Source: Flexilinea sp. (GTDB lineage: Bacteria > Chloroflexota > Anaerolineae > Anaerolineales > Anaerolineaceae). Taken from it: a DNA stretch of 42,087 nt. The stretch spans positions 1-42,087 of the forward strand of contig JAPKMT010000030.1 of NCBI GenBank assembly GCA_026645735.1. The letters run 5' to 3'. The position numbers and the translations under genes were made by a program. Positions 8,600-16,952 of this stretch are shown here, in pieces. Under the pieces are notes generated by a model that saw nothing but the letters and a program-made list of their open reading frames with translations, made no database searches and was not told where the DNA came from. Numbering within the stretch: the first letter of the stretch is position 1; each line of letters starts with the position of its first letter.

Positions 8600-8905
8600 G
8601 TGGCAAAAATTATCGTTAAACGTGCAAAACATGTACCGCAGCGGACTTGTATTGCCTGCCGGGAAACGTTGGGAAAACGATTGTTAATGCGTTTGGTAAA
8701 AACGTCAGATGGGTTGATGATTGACACAACAGGAAAGATTCCAGGCAGAGGTGCTTATCTGCATAACAAACGGGAATGTTGGGAAAAAGCGCTCTCCAGA
8801 GGATTGTTAGCCAAGAGTCTGAAAGCTGAGTTAAGCACGTTGGATATCGAAAATATGAGAAAGTGGATGGAGGAATTTCCTGATTTGATTGATTCTTCAA
8901 CATAA
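8600..8905 (+). CDS. rnpM: YlxR/DUF448 RNA-binding protein (RnpM family)
   Basis: Small basic protein of the YlxR family, almost always encoded between nusA and infB and recently connected to RNase P modulation. The family signature is complete: VPQRTCIACRE, then R-L-V, then GKIPGRGAYLH and the following A-x-x-R-G-L. The frame is open back to ATGATG at 8576, overlapping nusA. The GTG at 8600, directly after the nusA stop, gives MAKIIVKRAKHVPQRTC and about 101 residues, which is more typical and suggests coupled translation. Confidence 0.9.
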   Translation: MAKIIVKRAKHVPQRTCIACRETLGKRLLMRLVKTSDGLMIDTTGKIPGRGAYLHNKRECWEKALSRGLLAKSLKAELSTLDIENMRKWMEEFPDLIDSST

Positions 8906-8942
8906 TCAGGAATCCACCTCGTTTTCGGAAAGTGAGCAGGTT

Positions 8943-10727
8943 ATGGGTGAAAACACAAAAAAAATTGAAATCCCTTACGCAATTACAGTTCGTGATTTAG
9001 CGAAACTGTTACAAAGCAACAGCATCCAGGTTATCAAGGTTTTGATGTCAAATGGTGTCATGGCAAATATTAACCAGATGATCGATTTTGACACTGCAGC
9101 CATTGTTGCGAATGAAATTGGTTTTGAGGCAGTACCGGAATCAGAAAATGAAGTTGAAAATGAAAAAGATTTAGGCGAAGTTCCTTTGTGGCGCCAAATT
9201 ATTGAACGCGAAGATCCAAAAAATTTAATTCCAAGACCTCCTGTAGTGACGATCTTAGGTCATGTGGATCATGGGAAAACATCACTTTTGGATGCCATTC
9301 GGCATACCAATGTCACAGCCGAAGAGGCCGGGGGTATTACTCAGCATATTGGTGCTTATCAAATCGAAAGCCATGGAAAAGCGATTACTTTCCTGGATAC
9401 ACCAGGACATGCTGCATTCAGTGCAATGCGTGCTCGTGGAGCGCAGGGGGCAGATATCGTCATTCTGGTTGTAGCAGCCAATGACGGTGTGATGCCTCAA
9501 ACGAAAGAAGCGATTTCGCATGCAAAAGCAGCTCGTGTCCCGATCATAGTTGCTTTAAATAAAATTGATCGGTCGGATGCGAATCAGGAACTTGTAAAGA
9601 AGCAATTATCAGAACAAGGACTTATGGCAGATACCTGGGGCGGCAATACCATGGTCGTTCCTGTCTCTGCGAAACAAAAAATTGGCATTGAAGATCTGAT
9701 GGAAGCGATCTTGATGACCGCTGAAGAAACAAAAATCATGGCCAATCCGAAAGGAAAAGTTTTCGGAACGGTTGTTGAAGCGTCCGTTGATACGAAAAAG
9801 GGCGTTATGGCTACATTGCTTGTCCAGAATGGCACACTAAAAATGGGAGATGTCGTTTTGGCTGGGAATTCATATGGAAAAATCCGGGCAATGTTTGATT
9901 TCCGCGGGAAGAAAATTCAAAAAGCAGGACCTTCTACACCAGTTCAAATCATGGGACTGACTGACGTCCCAACAGCCGGTGATATTTTTCAGGTTTATTT
10001 ATCGGAAAAAGAAGCCAGATCTGTTGTCAGTGCAGCAAAAGCCGATGCAGCTTTAAGCCGGAATCTACCGAAAGCGACACTCGAAGAATTATTTGCAAAA
10101 TTTAAAGCAGGCGAAACGAAAGAGTTATGCCTGATTATCAAAACTGATGTCAACGGATCTCTTGAACCAATCATTAATTCACTGAATGAATTAAGCAAAG
10201 AAGGCGAAATTAATGTCAATATTCTTCATGCAGAAGCTGGAAATATCAGTGAAAATGATGTAATGCTGGCTGCCGCTTCTCATGGTGTTGTAATTGGATT
10301 CAATGTCCAGGCTGATCCTGTCGCCAGGAAAAAAGCTGAAAATGAAGGCGTGTCCATTCGGACGTACGATATCATTTACCGACTTACGGAAGACATTGAA
10401 AAAGCATTGAAGGGTATGCTGGAGCCTGAATTTAAAGAAGTAACGAATGGAAAAGCAGAAGTCCTGGCTGTATTCAAAATCTCCAAACTTGGTTCCATCG
10501 CGGGCAGCCGCGTTCGTGAAGGCGAATTACGCAAGAATTCAAAAATTCGAGTGGTTCGAAAAGGTGAGACCGTCTTTACCGGAGAAATAGCCACATTAAA
10601 GCATGAAAAAGATGATGTTAAAGAAGTGAAAAATGGCCTGGAATGTGGAATTTCAATCAAAGGTTTTGACGCTTTTGAAGTCGGAGATATGTTGGAAACC
10701 TTCACATTAGAGCGATCTGGTTCCTGA
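8943..10727 (+). CDS. infB: Translation initiation factor IF-2
   Basis: GTPase that delivers initiator tRNA to the 30S ribosome. G1 is [16 protein letters not shown]3 DTPGHAAF, G4 NKID and G5 VSAK, followed by the beta-barrel and C-terminal initiator-tRNA-binding domains. An IF2-N type domain ([20 protein letters not shown]) starts almost at residue 10, so this is a short form (about 594 residues) without the long repetitive N-terminus found in many bacteria. The frame is open back to a TTG at 8889. ATG 8943 is chosen because the fold starts directly after it and a purine-rich site (GAGCAGG) precedes it. Confidence 0.97.
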   Translation: MGENTKKIEIPYAITVRDLAKLLQSNSIQVIKVLMSNGVMANINQMIDFDTAAIVANEIGFEAVPESENEVENEKDLGEVPLWRQIIEREDPKNLIPRPPVVTILGHVDHGKTSLLDAIRHTNVTAEEAGGITQHIGAYQIESHGKAITFLDTPGHAAFSAMRARGAQGADIVILVVAANDGVMPQTKEAISHAKAARVPIIVALNKIDRSDANQELVKKQLSEQGLMADTWGGNTMVVPVSAKQKIGIEDLMEAILMTAEETKIMANPKGKVFGTVVEASVDTKKGVMATLLVQNGTLKMGDVVLAGNSYGKIRAMFDFRGKKIQKAGPSTPVQIMGLTDVPTAGDIFQVYLSEKEARSVVSAAKADAALSRNLPKATLEELFAKFKAGETKELCLIIKTDVNGSLEPIINSLNELSKEGEINVNILHAEAGNISENDVMLAAASHGVVIGFNVQADPVARKKAENEGVSIRTYDIIYRLTEDIEKALKGMLEPEFKEVTNGKAEVLAVFKISKLGSIAGSRVREGELRKNSKIRVVRKGETVFTGEIATLKHEKDDVKEVKNGLECGISIKGFDAFEVGDMLETFTLERSGS

Positions 10728-10739
10728 AGGGAGTAAAAA

Positions 10740-11141
10740 ATGCCATCACAAATACGTCTGCAAAAAATCGCAGACAGAATTCGCGAAGACCTTTCCGAGC
10801 TGCTGATTTTTCAGGTGGATGATCCTCGTCTGGGCGGAGTTATGGTGACCGATGTCAAAGTTGATCGCGAGCTATATTATGCAAATATTTATGTATCCGC
10901 AATTGAAGGAAAAGAACGAAGCAGTGAAATTATTGCCGGTTTGGAGAGTGCCAGCAGTTTCTTAAGGCGGTCACTTTCACAGACAATCGAGCTAAGGACT
11001 TTTCCCAGGTTGAGGTTTTTTTGGGATCCAACACCGGAAAATGCTGATCGCGTTGAGTTCTTGTTGAAACAAATTCAAAAAGAGCGCGAAGAAAATGGTG
11101 AAACAACACCACAATCTGGTGCAGACCACGAAGAGCAATAA
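10740..11141 (+). CDS. rbfA: RbfA, 30S ribosome-binding factor A
   Basis: Late 30S maturation factor with a single KH-like domain. The 133-residue protein shows RLQKIADRIREDLSELL at the N-terminus, then DDPRLGGVMVTDVKVDREL, YANIYVSAIEG and the terminal RLRFFWDPTPENADRVEFLL region (family pattern P-x-L-x-F-x-x-D). A GAAGGGAG ribosome site precedes the ATG, 12 nt after infB. The 181 nt that follow, up to nrnA, hold only a left-end fragment of the local repeat (about 11152-11170) and a short unrecognised open frame. Confidence 0.95.
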   Translation: MPSQIRLQKIADRIREDLSELLIFQVDDPRLGGVMVTDVKVDRELYYANIYVSAIEGKERSSEIIAGLESASSFLRRSLSQTIELRTFPRLRFFWDPTPENADRVEFLLKQIQKEREENGETTPQSGADHEEQ

Positions 11142-11322
11142 GACAAAAAGTGAGGAATTCGAAATATGGATTTCTCACTTTTACTCTTACTAAACAGCTT
11201 TTAATAAATTATCCAGAAATGGATACCAAAATGATTCAACAGTTACAGGATTCGTCCTATGACTGTTCCCATTCATGAAATCCATCCCTGTGGAAAATTG
11301 TTATTGGTGGAAAGAAAAACAG

Positions 11323-12300
11323 ATGAAATATGAGATTCAGGACGAAACGCTGTCAGCGATTCGTCAGTGTATTCAGAAATCAGCCAGAATTGCATTTTTT
11401 TGTCACATCCGGCCTGACGGCGATACAATTGGCTCCGTGCTCGGATTTGGGTGGGCGCTGCAGTCAACCGGAAAAAAAGTTCAATTTATTTCACAGGATG
11501 ATATTCCCTCCCAGGATCGTTTGCGGTTTGAGGATTATGTTGAAAATTCTCCTTTTCAAAAAACGCCTGATCCCTTTGACTGCTCCATTTTGTTGGATGT
11601 CAGTGATATTCAGCGTGCAGGGGATTTCTTTTCGAAAAATGGAAATCGCATCCCGGATATTTGTATCGACCATCATCCATCCAATTCTGGACTTGCGCGG
11701 ATTAATTGGATTGATTCTGAAAAATCTGCCACAGCGATTATCGTTGCGAAGCTGATTCCTTTGCTTGGTCTGTCGTTTGACAAGAAAGTCTCCTCTGCCT
11801 TATTGTCAGGGATTCTTACGGATACGCAGGGTTTCACAACTCGAAATACCGATGCAGAAACACTTCAGATTGCATCAAAAATGATCGAATACGAGGCTGA
11901 TTTGTATGAGATAACACAAAGTGTTATGATGTCGCATTCGTATGAAGCCGGAAAATATTGGAGTTTTGGATTATCAAAAATGCAACAGGATGGGAAGCTG
12001 TTATGGAGTACTTTAACCTCCGAGGATAAAGAAAAATCAGGTTATCCCGGTACTGATGATGCCAATTTGATCAATTATCTATCAACTACTGAAACAATAA
12101 AAATTGCCTTACTATTTGTTGAACAGACTCCTCAAAGCGTGAAAATATCGTGGAGAGGCAAACCGGGTGTGGATGTCTCTATGGTTGCAAAAAAATTTGG
12201 CGGGGGCGGACATGTTTTGGCTGCAGGGGCAACGATCAATCAGCCTTTAGCGAATGTGATACAGGAAGTCCTTGCTGAAACAAAAAAAGCAATTCAATAA
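11323..12300 (+). CDS. nrnA: NrnA-type DHH/DHHA1 phosphoesterase (oligoribonuclease / pAp phosphatase)
   Basis: Member of the bacterial DHH family that degrades nano-RNAs and dephosphorylates 3',5'-bisphosphate adenosine. The metal-binding motifs are visible: CHIRPDGDTIGS, the Asp of LLDVSDI, and IDHHPSN. The C-terminal DHHA1 domain carries the GGGGHVLAAGA substrate loop. ATG 11323 is preferred over ATG 11275 because it is preceded by a purine-rich GGTGGAAAG and yields a standard N-terminus (MKYEIQDETLSAIRQCI) and length of about 325 residues. A position between rbfA and truB is common for this gene. Confidence 0.88.
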   Translation: MKYEIQDETLSAIRQCIQKSARIAFFCHIRPDGDTIGSVLGFGWALQSTGKKVQFISQDDIPSQDRLRFEDYVENSPFQKTPDPFDCSILLDVSDIQRAGDFFSKNGNRIPDICIDHHPSNSGLARINWIDSEKSATAIIVAKLIPLLGLSFDKKVSSALLSGILTDTQGFTTRNTDAETLQIASKMIEYEADLYEITQSVMMSHSYEAGKYWSFGLSKMQQDGKLLWSTLTSEDKEKSGYPGTDDANLINYLSTTETIKIALLFVEQTPQSVKISWRGKPGVDVSMVAKKFGGGGHVLAAGATINQPLANVIQEVLAETKKAIQ

Positions 12301-12372
12301 TCAGGTTAAATATTTATCGATCATCGGATATGATTGGAAAGTTTCAATTCGTCATCCGATTATAATGTAATA

Positions 12373-12446
12373 CAGCAATTCGAAATGAGGATTGGTTTTT
12401 CGAATAAAGAAACAACAAGGAAATCCTTTCATATTTCAAATTACTG
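12373..12446. mobile_element. Short hairpin-less MITE (74 bp) with 9-bp target duplication
   Basis: Termini CAGCAATTCGAAAT and ATTTCAAATTACTG are near-perfect inverted repeats of the family also found at 16713, 23473 and elsewhere. Flanks are AATGTAATA (12364-12372) and AATGTAACA (12447-12455), matching at 8 of 9 positions, as expected for a target duplication. The central palindrome is absent. The interior (TTTTTCGAATAAAGAAA) resembles the right half of the full-length copies in inverted orientation. It lies in the nrnA-truB gap and creates a spurious N-terminal extension of the truB frame. Confidence 0.76.
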
Positions 12447-12472
12447 AATGTAACAGTTGCAGGATTTATAAA

Positions 12473-13387
12473 ATGCGTGATGAAGAGTCCAGAAAATTTA
12501 AAAGTGCAATTTCAGGTGTCATGGTGGTCGACAAGCCTGTCGGTAAAACTTCTCATGATGTTGTTCAGATTATAAGAAAAGGGACCGGTTTAAGGAGAAT
12601 TGGACACACAGGAACGCTGGATCCTCGTGCATCCGGAGTCTTGGTGATATTGATTGGCCCGGCTGTTCGATTAAGTGAATATTTGTTGACTGATCGCAAG
12701 CGATATGAAGCCACAATTCGATTTGGTGCAGTTTCCGATACCTATGATGGTGATGGCTTAATTCAACCCACAGGTGTTGATGTCCATTTAACCGAGGATC
12801 AGATTCTGGAAGCGATGAAGGCATTTACCGGTGAATTTGATCAAGTACCGCCAGCGTATTCTGCTATCAAATTGCAGGGACGAAAGGCTTATGAGTTGGC
12901 AAGACAAGGTCAAAAAGTAGTCCTGCCCAGCCGAAAAGTGAATGTTTTTTCTTTTGATCTCGTTGAATTCAATCTACCGGAAATATCTGTAGATATTTAT
13001 TGTTCTTCAGGAACTTATATTCGTTCCATCGCTCATGAGTTAGGGGAAAAATTAGGTTGTGGGGCATATCTTAATGGTCTGCGTCGAACGGTCAGCGGTC
13101 ATTTTTCTCTCAGAGATGCGATCACCATACCTGACCTGCAGGCATGTTTTGAAGAGGGAACCTGGTACCAGCATCTCATACCTGCAGCGGATTCTTTGGG
13201 AGGAATGCAGGAGGTATTGCTTGATATGGAAATGGAAGCAGAGATTCGCCATGGGAGAAAAATTCCCGCGAAATTTGATGACGCGGCCATTGCCAAGGCA
13301 GTTTCTGAACAGGGGGAGCTGGTTGCGATTTTAGAAAAATCTTCTGATGCGATGACCTGGCAGCCCAAAAAAGTCTTCTTTTCTTAA
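12473..13387 (+). CDS. truB: TruB, tRNA pseudouridine-55 synthase
   Basis: Isomerises U55 in the T-loop of tRNAs. Characteristic segments are GVMVVDKPVGKTSHDVV, the catalytic-Asp motif GHTGTLDPRASGVL, YEATIRFGAVSDTYDGDG, and YCSSGTYIRSIAHELG. The 304-residue length is normal. The frame continues upstream to 12392, but that part lies inside a mobile element. ATG 12473, preceded by AGGA at a suitable distance, is the likely start. It ends 3 nt before ribF, so the two genes are surely cotranscribed. Confidence 0.95.
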   Translation: MRDEESRKFKSAISGVMVVDKPVGKTSHDVVQIIRKGTGLRRIGHTGTLDPRASGVLVILIGPAVRLSEYLLTDRKRYEATIRFGAVSDTYDGDGLIQPTGVDVHLTEDQILEAMKAFTGEFDQVPPAYSAIKLQGRKAYELARQGQKVVLPSRKVNVFSFDLVEFNLPEISVDIYCSSGTYIRSIAHELGEKLGCGAYLNGLRRTVSGHFSLRDAITIPDLQACFEEGTWYQHLIPAADSLGGMQEVLLDMEMEAEIRHGRKIPAKFDDAAIAKAVSEQGELVAILEKSSDAMTWQPKKVFFS

Positions 13388-13390
13388 CCT

Positions 13391-14314
13391 ATGCTGTCAG
13401 AATTTCATTCATTTTCTTCTTTGCATCTGGAAAAGACTTGTGTAACCATCGGCGCTTTTGATGGGATACATATCGGTCATCGGTCATTATTGGATCCATT
13501 TATCAGTCATGCTGAACGGATTGGACTCCCAACGGCTGTTGTAACATTTGATCCGCTTCCTGCAATCTTTTTTCATCGCAATGGGACCCAGAAAAATATC
13601 ATCCTTCCTACAGAACGGGCTTCCCTGCTGGAACCTCTGGGAATCCGTTATTTGATTACCTTAAAATTTGATCAGAAACTTGCCGATCAATCACCGTATG
13701 AATTCATTTCAGAAATGAAGCATTCTCTTAACATGGAATCTATTTGGGTCGGTATGAATTTCTTCCTGGGAAAGAATCAATCCGGAACATCGGATGTCCT
13801 TCGCGGATTAATGCAAGAATTTGATTTTTCATTGCATGAAGTACCGCAATTGACCCTGGATGGTGATGTGGTCTCTTCCACAAGAATTCGTAGATTGCTT
13901 TCAACAGGAAAAATACGGGAAGCCAATCATTTGCTGGGTTATTCGTTTTTTATCAATAACGAAATTATTCACGGGGAAGCAAGAGGCCGGAAACTTGGAA
14001 TTCCAACGATCAACATGGTTTACCCGGAAAAAAAGGTGATGGTGGAAAAAGGTGTATATGCATCCCGAATTACCATTCAGGAAAATGAGTATTCTGCAGT
14101 AACCAATGTCGGAACTCGACCGACTTTTCATGACGATGAACAAGTGGTTGTAGAGTCTTTTCTGCTGGAAAGTGCCTTCGATGATTTATATGGAAAAGCA
14201 GCCAGAATTGAATTTATCGAATATTTGCGACCCGAAAAGAAATTCCCCTCGGCTAAAGATTTGGTTGATCAGATTCACCAGGATATCGGTGAAGCAAAAG
14301 AAATCCTTAGCTAA
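13391..14314 (+). CDS. ribF: RibF, bifunctional riboflavin kinase / FAD synthetase
   Basis: Makes FMN and then FAD from riboflavin. The N-terminal nucleotidyltransferase domain shows TIGAFDGIHIGHRSLLDP and later DGDVVSSTRIRRLL. The C-terminal flavokinase domain shows GEARGRKLGIPTINM, GVYASRI, TNVGTRPTF and YLRPEKKFPS. The 307-residue length is normal. It starts 3 nt after the truB stop. It ends the nusA operon; rpsO, a frequent next gene, is not present. A short palindrome (GGTTCGAACGAACC, 14323-14336) lies between its stop and that of the convergent esterase and may form a weak terminator. Confidence 0.95.
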   Translation: MLSEFHSFSSLHLEKTCVTIGAFDGIHIGHRSLLDPFISHAERIGLPTAVVTFDPLPAIFFHRNGTQKNIILPTERASLLEPLGIRYLITLKFDQKLADQSPYEFISEMKHSLNMESIWVGMNFFLGKNQSGTSDVLRGLMQEFDFSLHEVPQLTLDGDVVSSTRIRRLLSTGKIREANHLLGYSFFINNEIIHGEARGRKLGIPTINMVYPEKKVMVEKGVYASRITIQENEYSAVTNVGTRPTFHDDEQVVVESFLLESAFDDLYGKAARIEFIEYLRPEKKFPSAKDLVDQIHQDIGEAKEILS

Positions 14315-14342
14315 TCTTGGCTGGTTCGAACGAACCTGGAAT

Positions 14343-15152
14343 TTAATGCACTTTCCATTTTTCTGAATACCAGATCATGTAATTTAGCAGTTGTGAACTC
14401 CAGTAATTCTCATCATGGCCGCCCGGGTTTACGATGCGAATGTTACTGTACCCGTAAAAATTCAATTGATCGCTGAAAATTCGGCCATCATGACGATAAT
14501 TATCTTCACTTCCGACATCAATATAGACTCTCAACAATAATTTGTTCTGAATCTGTTTTTTTATCAATACTTGCAAGGACTGGTCGTCAAAATAAGTTCC
14601 GGGAATACTGTGTAATCCCACTGATCCAAAAACTTCCGGATATGTAAATGCAATTTTTTCTGCCCACAATGCTCCGCGGGATATTCCCCCGATCGCTCTG
14701 CAGGTTCTGTCTGTACAGGTGTTGAAGTTTTCATCGATCCAGGGAATGATGGTATCAAGAATTGCTTTATCCAGCATCGACAAATAAATATCCTGGAGAT
14801 CATTATCTTCCTGTATCGTTACCACCAAAAAATGTGGCAGAATCATTTGTCCAAACCCGTCCTGTAAAATGTTCTGTAATCCCATTTTTGACCACACTGA
14901 ATTATCCATATTCTGACCATGCAATAAATAAATTACCGGATATCCATCGGAAATTCTTTCATCGTAACAGGGCGGGATGTAAATTGATAACCGGACTGGA
15001 TCAATCATGAGAGGTGAGGTCATCATCACATTCTGAATTTTTAGCGGCATATCAGAACAGGATGAAAATCCCGGCGCATAATTACATAAAACCAGGAAGA
15101 TACAGAAAACGAGAAGAATCATTCGGAGAGAACAAGAGACTGCTTTTGTCAT
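14343..15152 (-). CDS. Secreted esterase of the esterase-D / enterochelin-esterase-like family
   Basis: Alpha/beta-hydrolase of the putative esterase family (PF00756-like). The triad can be read: nucleophile Ser in GGISRGALW, Asp in the DVGSEDNYRHD segment and His in NPGGHDENYW. YPVIYLLHGQ is the family's oxyanion-region strand. A hydrophobic N-terminal segment (MILLVFCIFLVLC) suggests export or membrane anchoring. The frame is open to 15224, but that part lies inside a short mobile element. ATG 15152 after TTAGGA is preferred, and ATG 15122 is also possible. It is a single gene, convergent with ribF. The substrate is unknown. Confidence 0.82.
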   Translation of the reverse strand: MTKAVSCSLRMILLVFCIFLVLCNYAPGFSSCSDMPLKIQNVMMTSPLMIDPVRLSIYIPPCYDERISDGYPVIYLLHGQNMDNSVWSKMGLQNILQDGFGQMILPHFLVVTIQEDNDLQDIYLSMLDKAILDTIIPWIDENFNTCTDRTCRAIGGISRGALWAEKIAFTYPEVFGSVGLHSIPGTYFDDQSLQVLIKKQIQNKLLLRVYIDVGSEDNYRHDGRIFSDQLNFYGYSNIRIVNPGGHDENYWSSQLLNYMIWYSEKWKVH

Positions 15153-15187
15153 CGTCCTAATTATAATCAAAGCGTTTAGATTCTTGA

Positions 15188-15251
15188 CGGCTATTTGAAA
15201 TATAGGTTTTCTCTTTTTTCGCAAATGACTTTTCCAAAATTCGAATTACTG
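15188..15251. mobile_element. Short hairpin-less MITE (64 bp)
   Basis: Left end CGGCTATTTGAAATATAGG and right end TTCGAATTACTG match the terminal inverted repeats of the local element family. Flanks GATTCTTGA (15179-15187) and GATTCCTCA (15252-15260) agree at 7 of 9 positions, consistent with an old target duplication. It lies between the divergent esterase and DUF493 genes. Confidence 0.6.
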
Positions 15252-15268
15252 GATTCCTCATGATCTGG

Positions 15269-15296
15269 TTCAAACATCGGGAAATTACGTTATAAA
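15269..15296 (+). promoter_or_regulatory. Candidate promoter of the DUF493-transpeptidase pair
   Basis: TTCAAA (15269-15274), a 16-nt spacer and TATAAA (15291-15296) give a plausible sigma-70-type promoter about 45 nt upstream of the start codon. The -35 box matches the consensus at only 4 of 6 positions. Confidence 0.42.
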
Positions 15297-15347
15297 TAAA
15301 CAGATAGATTATTTTTTATTATTAAGAATGAACGAGAGAATGAAAAT

Positions 15348-15638
15348 ATGGAAGATAAACCCCAGATAAATAGGGTCCAAAAAGGATTAGAACTGACTTT
15401 TCCATGCGATATGCCGATGAAAGTGATTGGTCTGAATATAATCGAATTTGAAGAAGCGATTATGATGATCATTGAGCGTCAAGCACTTCGTATAGCAAAA
15501 GAAGATATTACTTCAGTTTTGAGCCGAAATGAAACTTATCGCTCGATGTCTTTCCATTTTCTTGCTGAATCTCGTGAACAGGTTGATGATTTCTATCGGG
15601 AACTGACATCAAATCCATATGTGAAATGGGTATTATAA
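15348..15638 (+). CDS. DUF493 / YbeD-like small protein
   Basis: This 96-residue protein shows the DUF493 pattern: LTFPCDMPMKVIGLN near residue 24, then a conserved Phe, a middle helix, and FHFLAESREQVDDFYRELTSNPYVKWVL forming the C-terminal ferredoxin-like half with the typical V-x-x-V-L end. YbeD-family proteins are small ACT-like domains of uncertain, probably regulatory function. The stop is 2 nt before the start of the L,D-transpeptidase gene, so the pair is probably cotranscribed and translationally coupled. That association is not explained by any known role of the family. Confidence 0.82.
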   Translation: MEDKPQINRVQKGLELTFPCDMPMKVIGLNIIEFEEAIMMIIERQALRIAKEDITSVLSRNETYRSMSFHFLAESREQVDDFYRELTSNPYVKWVL

Positions 15639-15640
15639 AA

Positions 15641-16711
15641 ATGACGAATTCAATTGACCGAAAACCAGATCGTCGTGATTTCCTGAAAATGGTTGGAGCA
15701 GGTGCCGGAGCATATGCTTTTCAGCCTTTCTTCAGTCAAAATGATTTAATGGCGCGAGGCGGAAAAACTGCCCGTGTTGCAATAAAGAATGTCAGTGTCT
15801 ATAAAGAACCGTGGGATGAAAGTCAGATTCTCTATCAAAAATTTCGAGATGAATTGGTAAATATCTATTATCAGGTTAAATCAGAATACGGACCGGGATA
15901 CAATCCGATCTGGTATCGTGTCTGGGGCGGTTATATTCATTCGGGAAACCTTCAATTGGTTGAGACTCGCCTTAACGAAGTCGATTTTTCTGTGATCGGA
16001 GCCGCTCCTCCCGGCAAACTGGCTGAAGTAACGGTTCCCTTTACACAGGCGCGGCTGCATAATTCTGACGGATCATGGCGGGATGTTTTTCGCCTATACT
16101 ACCAATCTGTTCATTGGGTAGTTGGACTGGTAGATGGACCGGATGGCAGGCCATGGTACCGAATCAAGGATGAAATTTTCGATTTTGATCGACTGGATTA
16201 TTATGTACCCGCTGAACATATTCGCATTATTTCACTGCCTGAATTATTGCCACTTTCTCCCGATGTCCCCTGGGTTGAAAAGCGGATTGAAGTATCCATC
16301 GCAATGCAGGAATTGACTGCTTTTGAATATGGCAACGCTGTAATGAAAACCAAAGTATCCACCGGAATTCCTAGTGCAAAAGTGGAAGGAAAGATACCAA
16401 CTTCCACACCAACCGGTACTTTTAATATCCAGAATAAAATGCCATCGAAACATATGGGAGATGGCCAGATGACTGATGATCTGGAAGCGTATGAGCTTCC
16501 GGGTGTTCCCTGGGTTTGTTTTTTTGAGCCGAAAAATGGGGTGGCGACGCATGGTACATATTGGCACACCAATTATGGGATGACGATGAGCCATGGATGT
16601 GTGAATATGCCGAATGACAAGGCGAAATGGCTGTATCGCTGGGCGTTGCCTGCTGCTTCCGAATTCAAGCTCGAAACGATTGGTTATGGAACTACTGTTA
16701 TCGTTTCATAA
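15641..16711 (+). CDS. Tat-exported L,D-transpeptidase (YkuD domain)
   Basis: Cell-wall enzyme predicted to make 3-3 peptidoglycan cross-links or attach proteins to the wall. The N-terminus carries a twin-arginine signal (DRRDFLKMVGAGAGAYAF). The C-terminal YkuD domain has HGTYWHTNYG and the catalytic SHGCVNM motif (His and Cys). A region rich in W, Y and V (about 45-200) may be SH3-like. ATG 15641 is chosen because the twin-arginine motif then falls near residue 20. A hairpin element begins 2 nt after the stop codon and may affect the 3' end of the transcript. Confidence 0.9.
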   Translation: MTNSIDRKPDRRDFLKMVGAGAGAYAFQPFFSQNDLMARGGKTARVAIKNVSVYKEPWDESQILYQKFRDELVNIYYQVKSEYGPGYNPIWYRVWGGYIHSGNLQLVETRLNEVDFSVIGAAPPGKLAEVTVPFTQARLHNSDGSWRDVFRLYYQSVHWVVGLVDGPDGRPWYRIKDEIFDFDRLDYYVPAEHIRIISLPELLPLSPDVPWVEKRIEVSIAMQELTAFEYGNAVMKTKVSTGIPSAKVEGKIPTSTPTGTFNIQNKMPSKHMGDGQMTDDLEAYELPGVPWVCFFEPKNGVATHGTYWHTNYGMTMSHGCVNMPNDKAKWLYRWALPAASEFKLETIGYGTTVIVS

Positions 16712-16712
16712 C

Positions 16713-16835
16713 CAGTAATCCGAAATATGAACCAACTTTTTGAATCGATCGAGAAAACTTGTTAGTGTGTTGTTTTTGCGCTACGCACAAAAACAACACA
16801 CTAACATATACTTTTTCGCATATTTCGAATTGCTG
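16713..16835. mobile_element. Full-length palindromic MITE, copy A (123 bp)
   Basis: Ends CAGTAATCCGAAATATG and CATATTTCGAATTGCTG are inverted repeats. The centre folds into a 21-bp stem (16761-16781 with 16785-16805, loop TAC) with one mismatch beside the loop. Flanking TTTCATAAC (16704-16712) and TTTGATAAC (16836-16844) agree at 8 of 9 positions. The stem contains AGTGTGTTG mirrored by CAACACACT, a variable segment unique to this copy. The rest of the gap to hemW (16836-16952) shows nothing else recognisable. Confidence 0.86.
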
Positions 16836-16952
16836 TTTGATAACATTTCAATAAAATCAAAATGGCAGCGAATCAATAAACACCAGGATGAATCGATGAC
16901 TTTTCATCCGTGAATCCGTATTTCATGAATGGAATCTGTTTACTTTTTATGT

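Noticed and set aside
11142..11322. Short open frames between rbfA and nrnA
   Set aside because: None has a ribosome site or recognisable product; the stretch contains a repeat left-end fragment at about 11152-11170 and is treated as non-coding.
14323..14336. GGTTCGAACGAACC as a LexA-type operator
   Set aside because: It lies between two convergent stop codons, not at a promoter, and its half-site spacing does not match GAAC-N4-GTTC.
15160..15165. TATAAT on the minus strand as promoter of the esterase
   Set aside because: No -35 box at suitable spacing, and it would place the start at the preferred ATG, requiring the downstream ATG; left undecided.
16761..16805. Element hairpins as ordinary rho-independent terminators
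   Set aside because: The stems are not followed by a consistent T run, they occur upstream and within operons as well as at gene ends, and the paired arms vary between copies; true terminators were found separately at 23671, 35681 and 40366.
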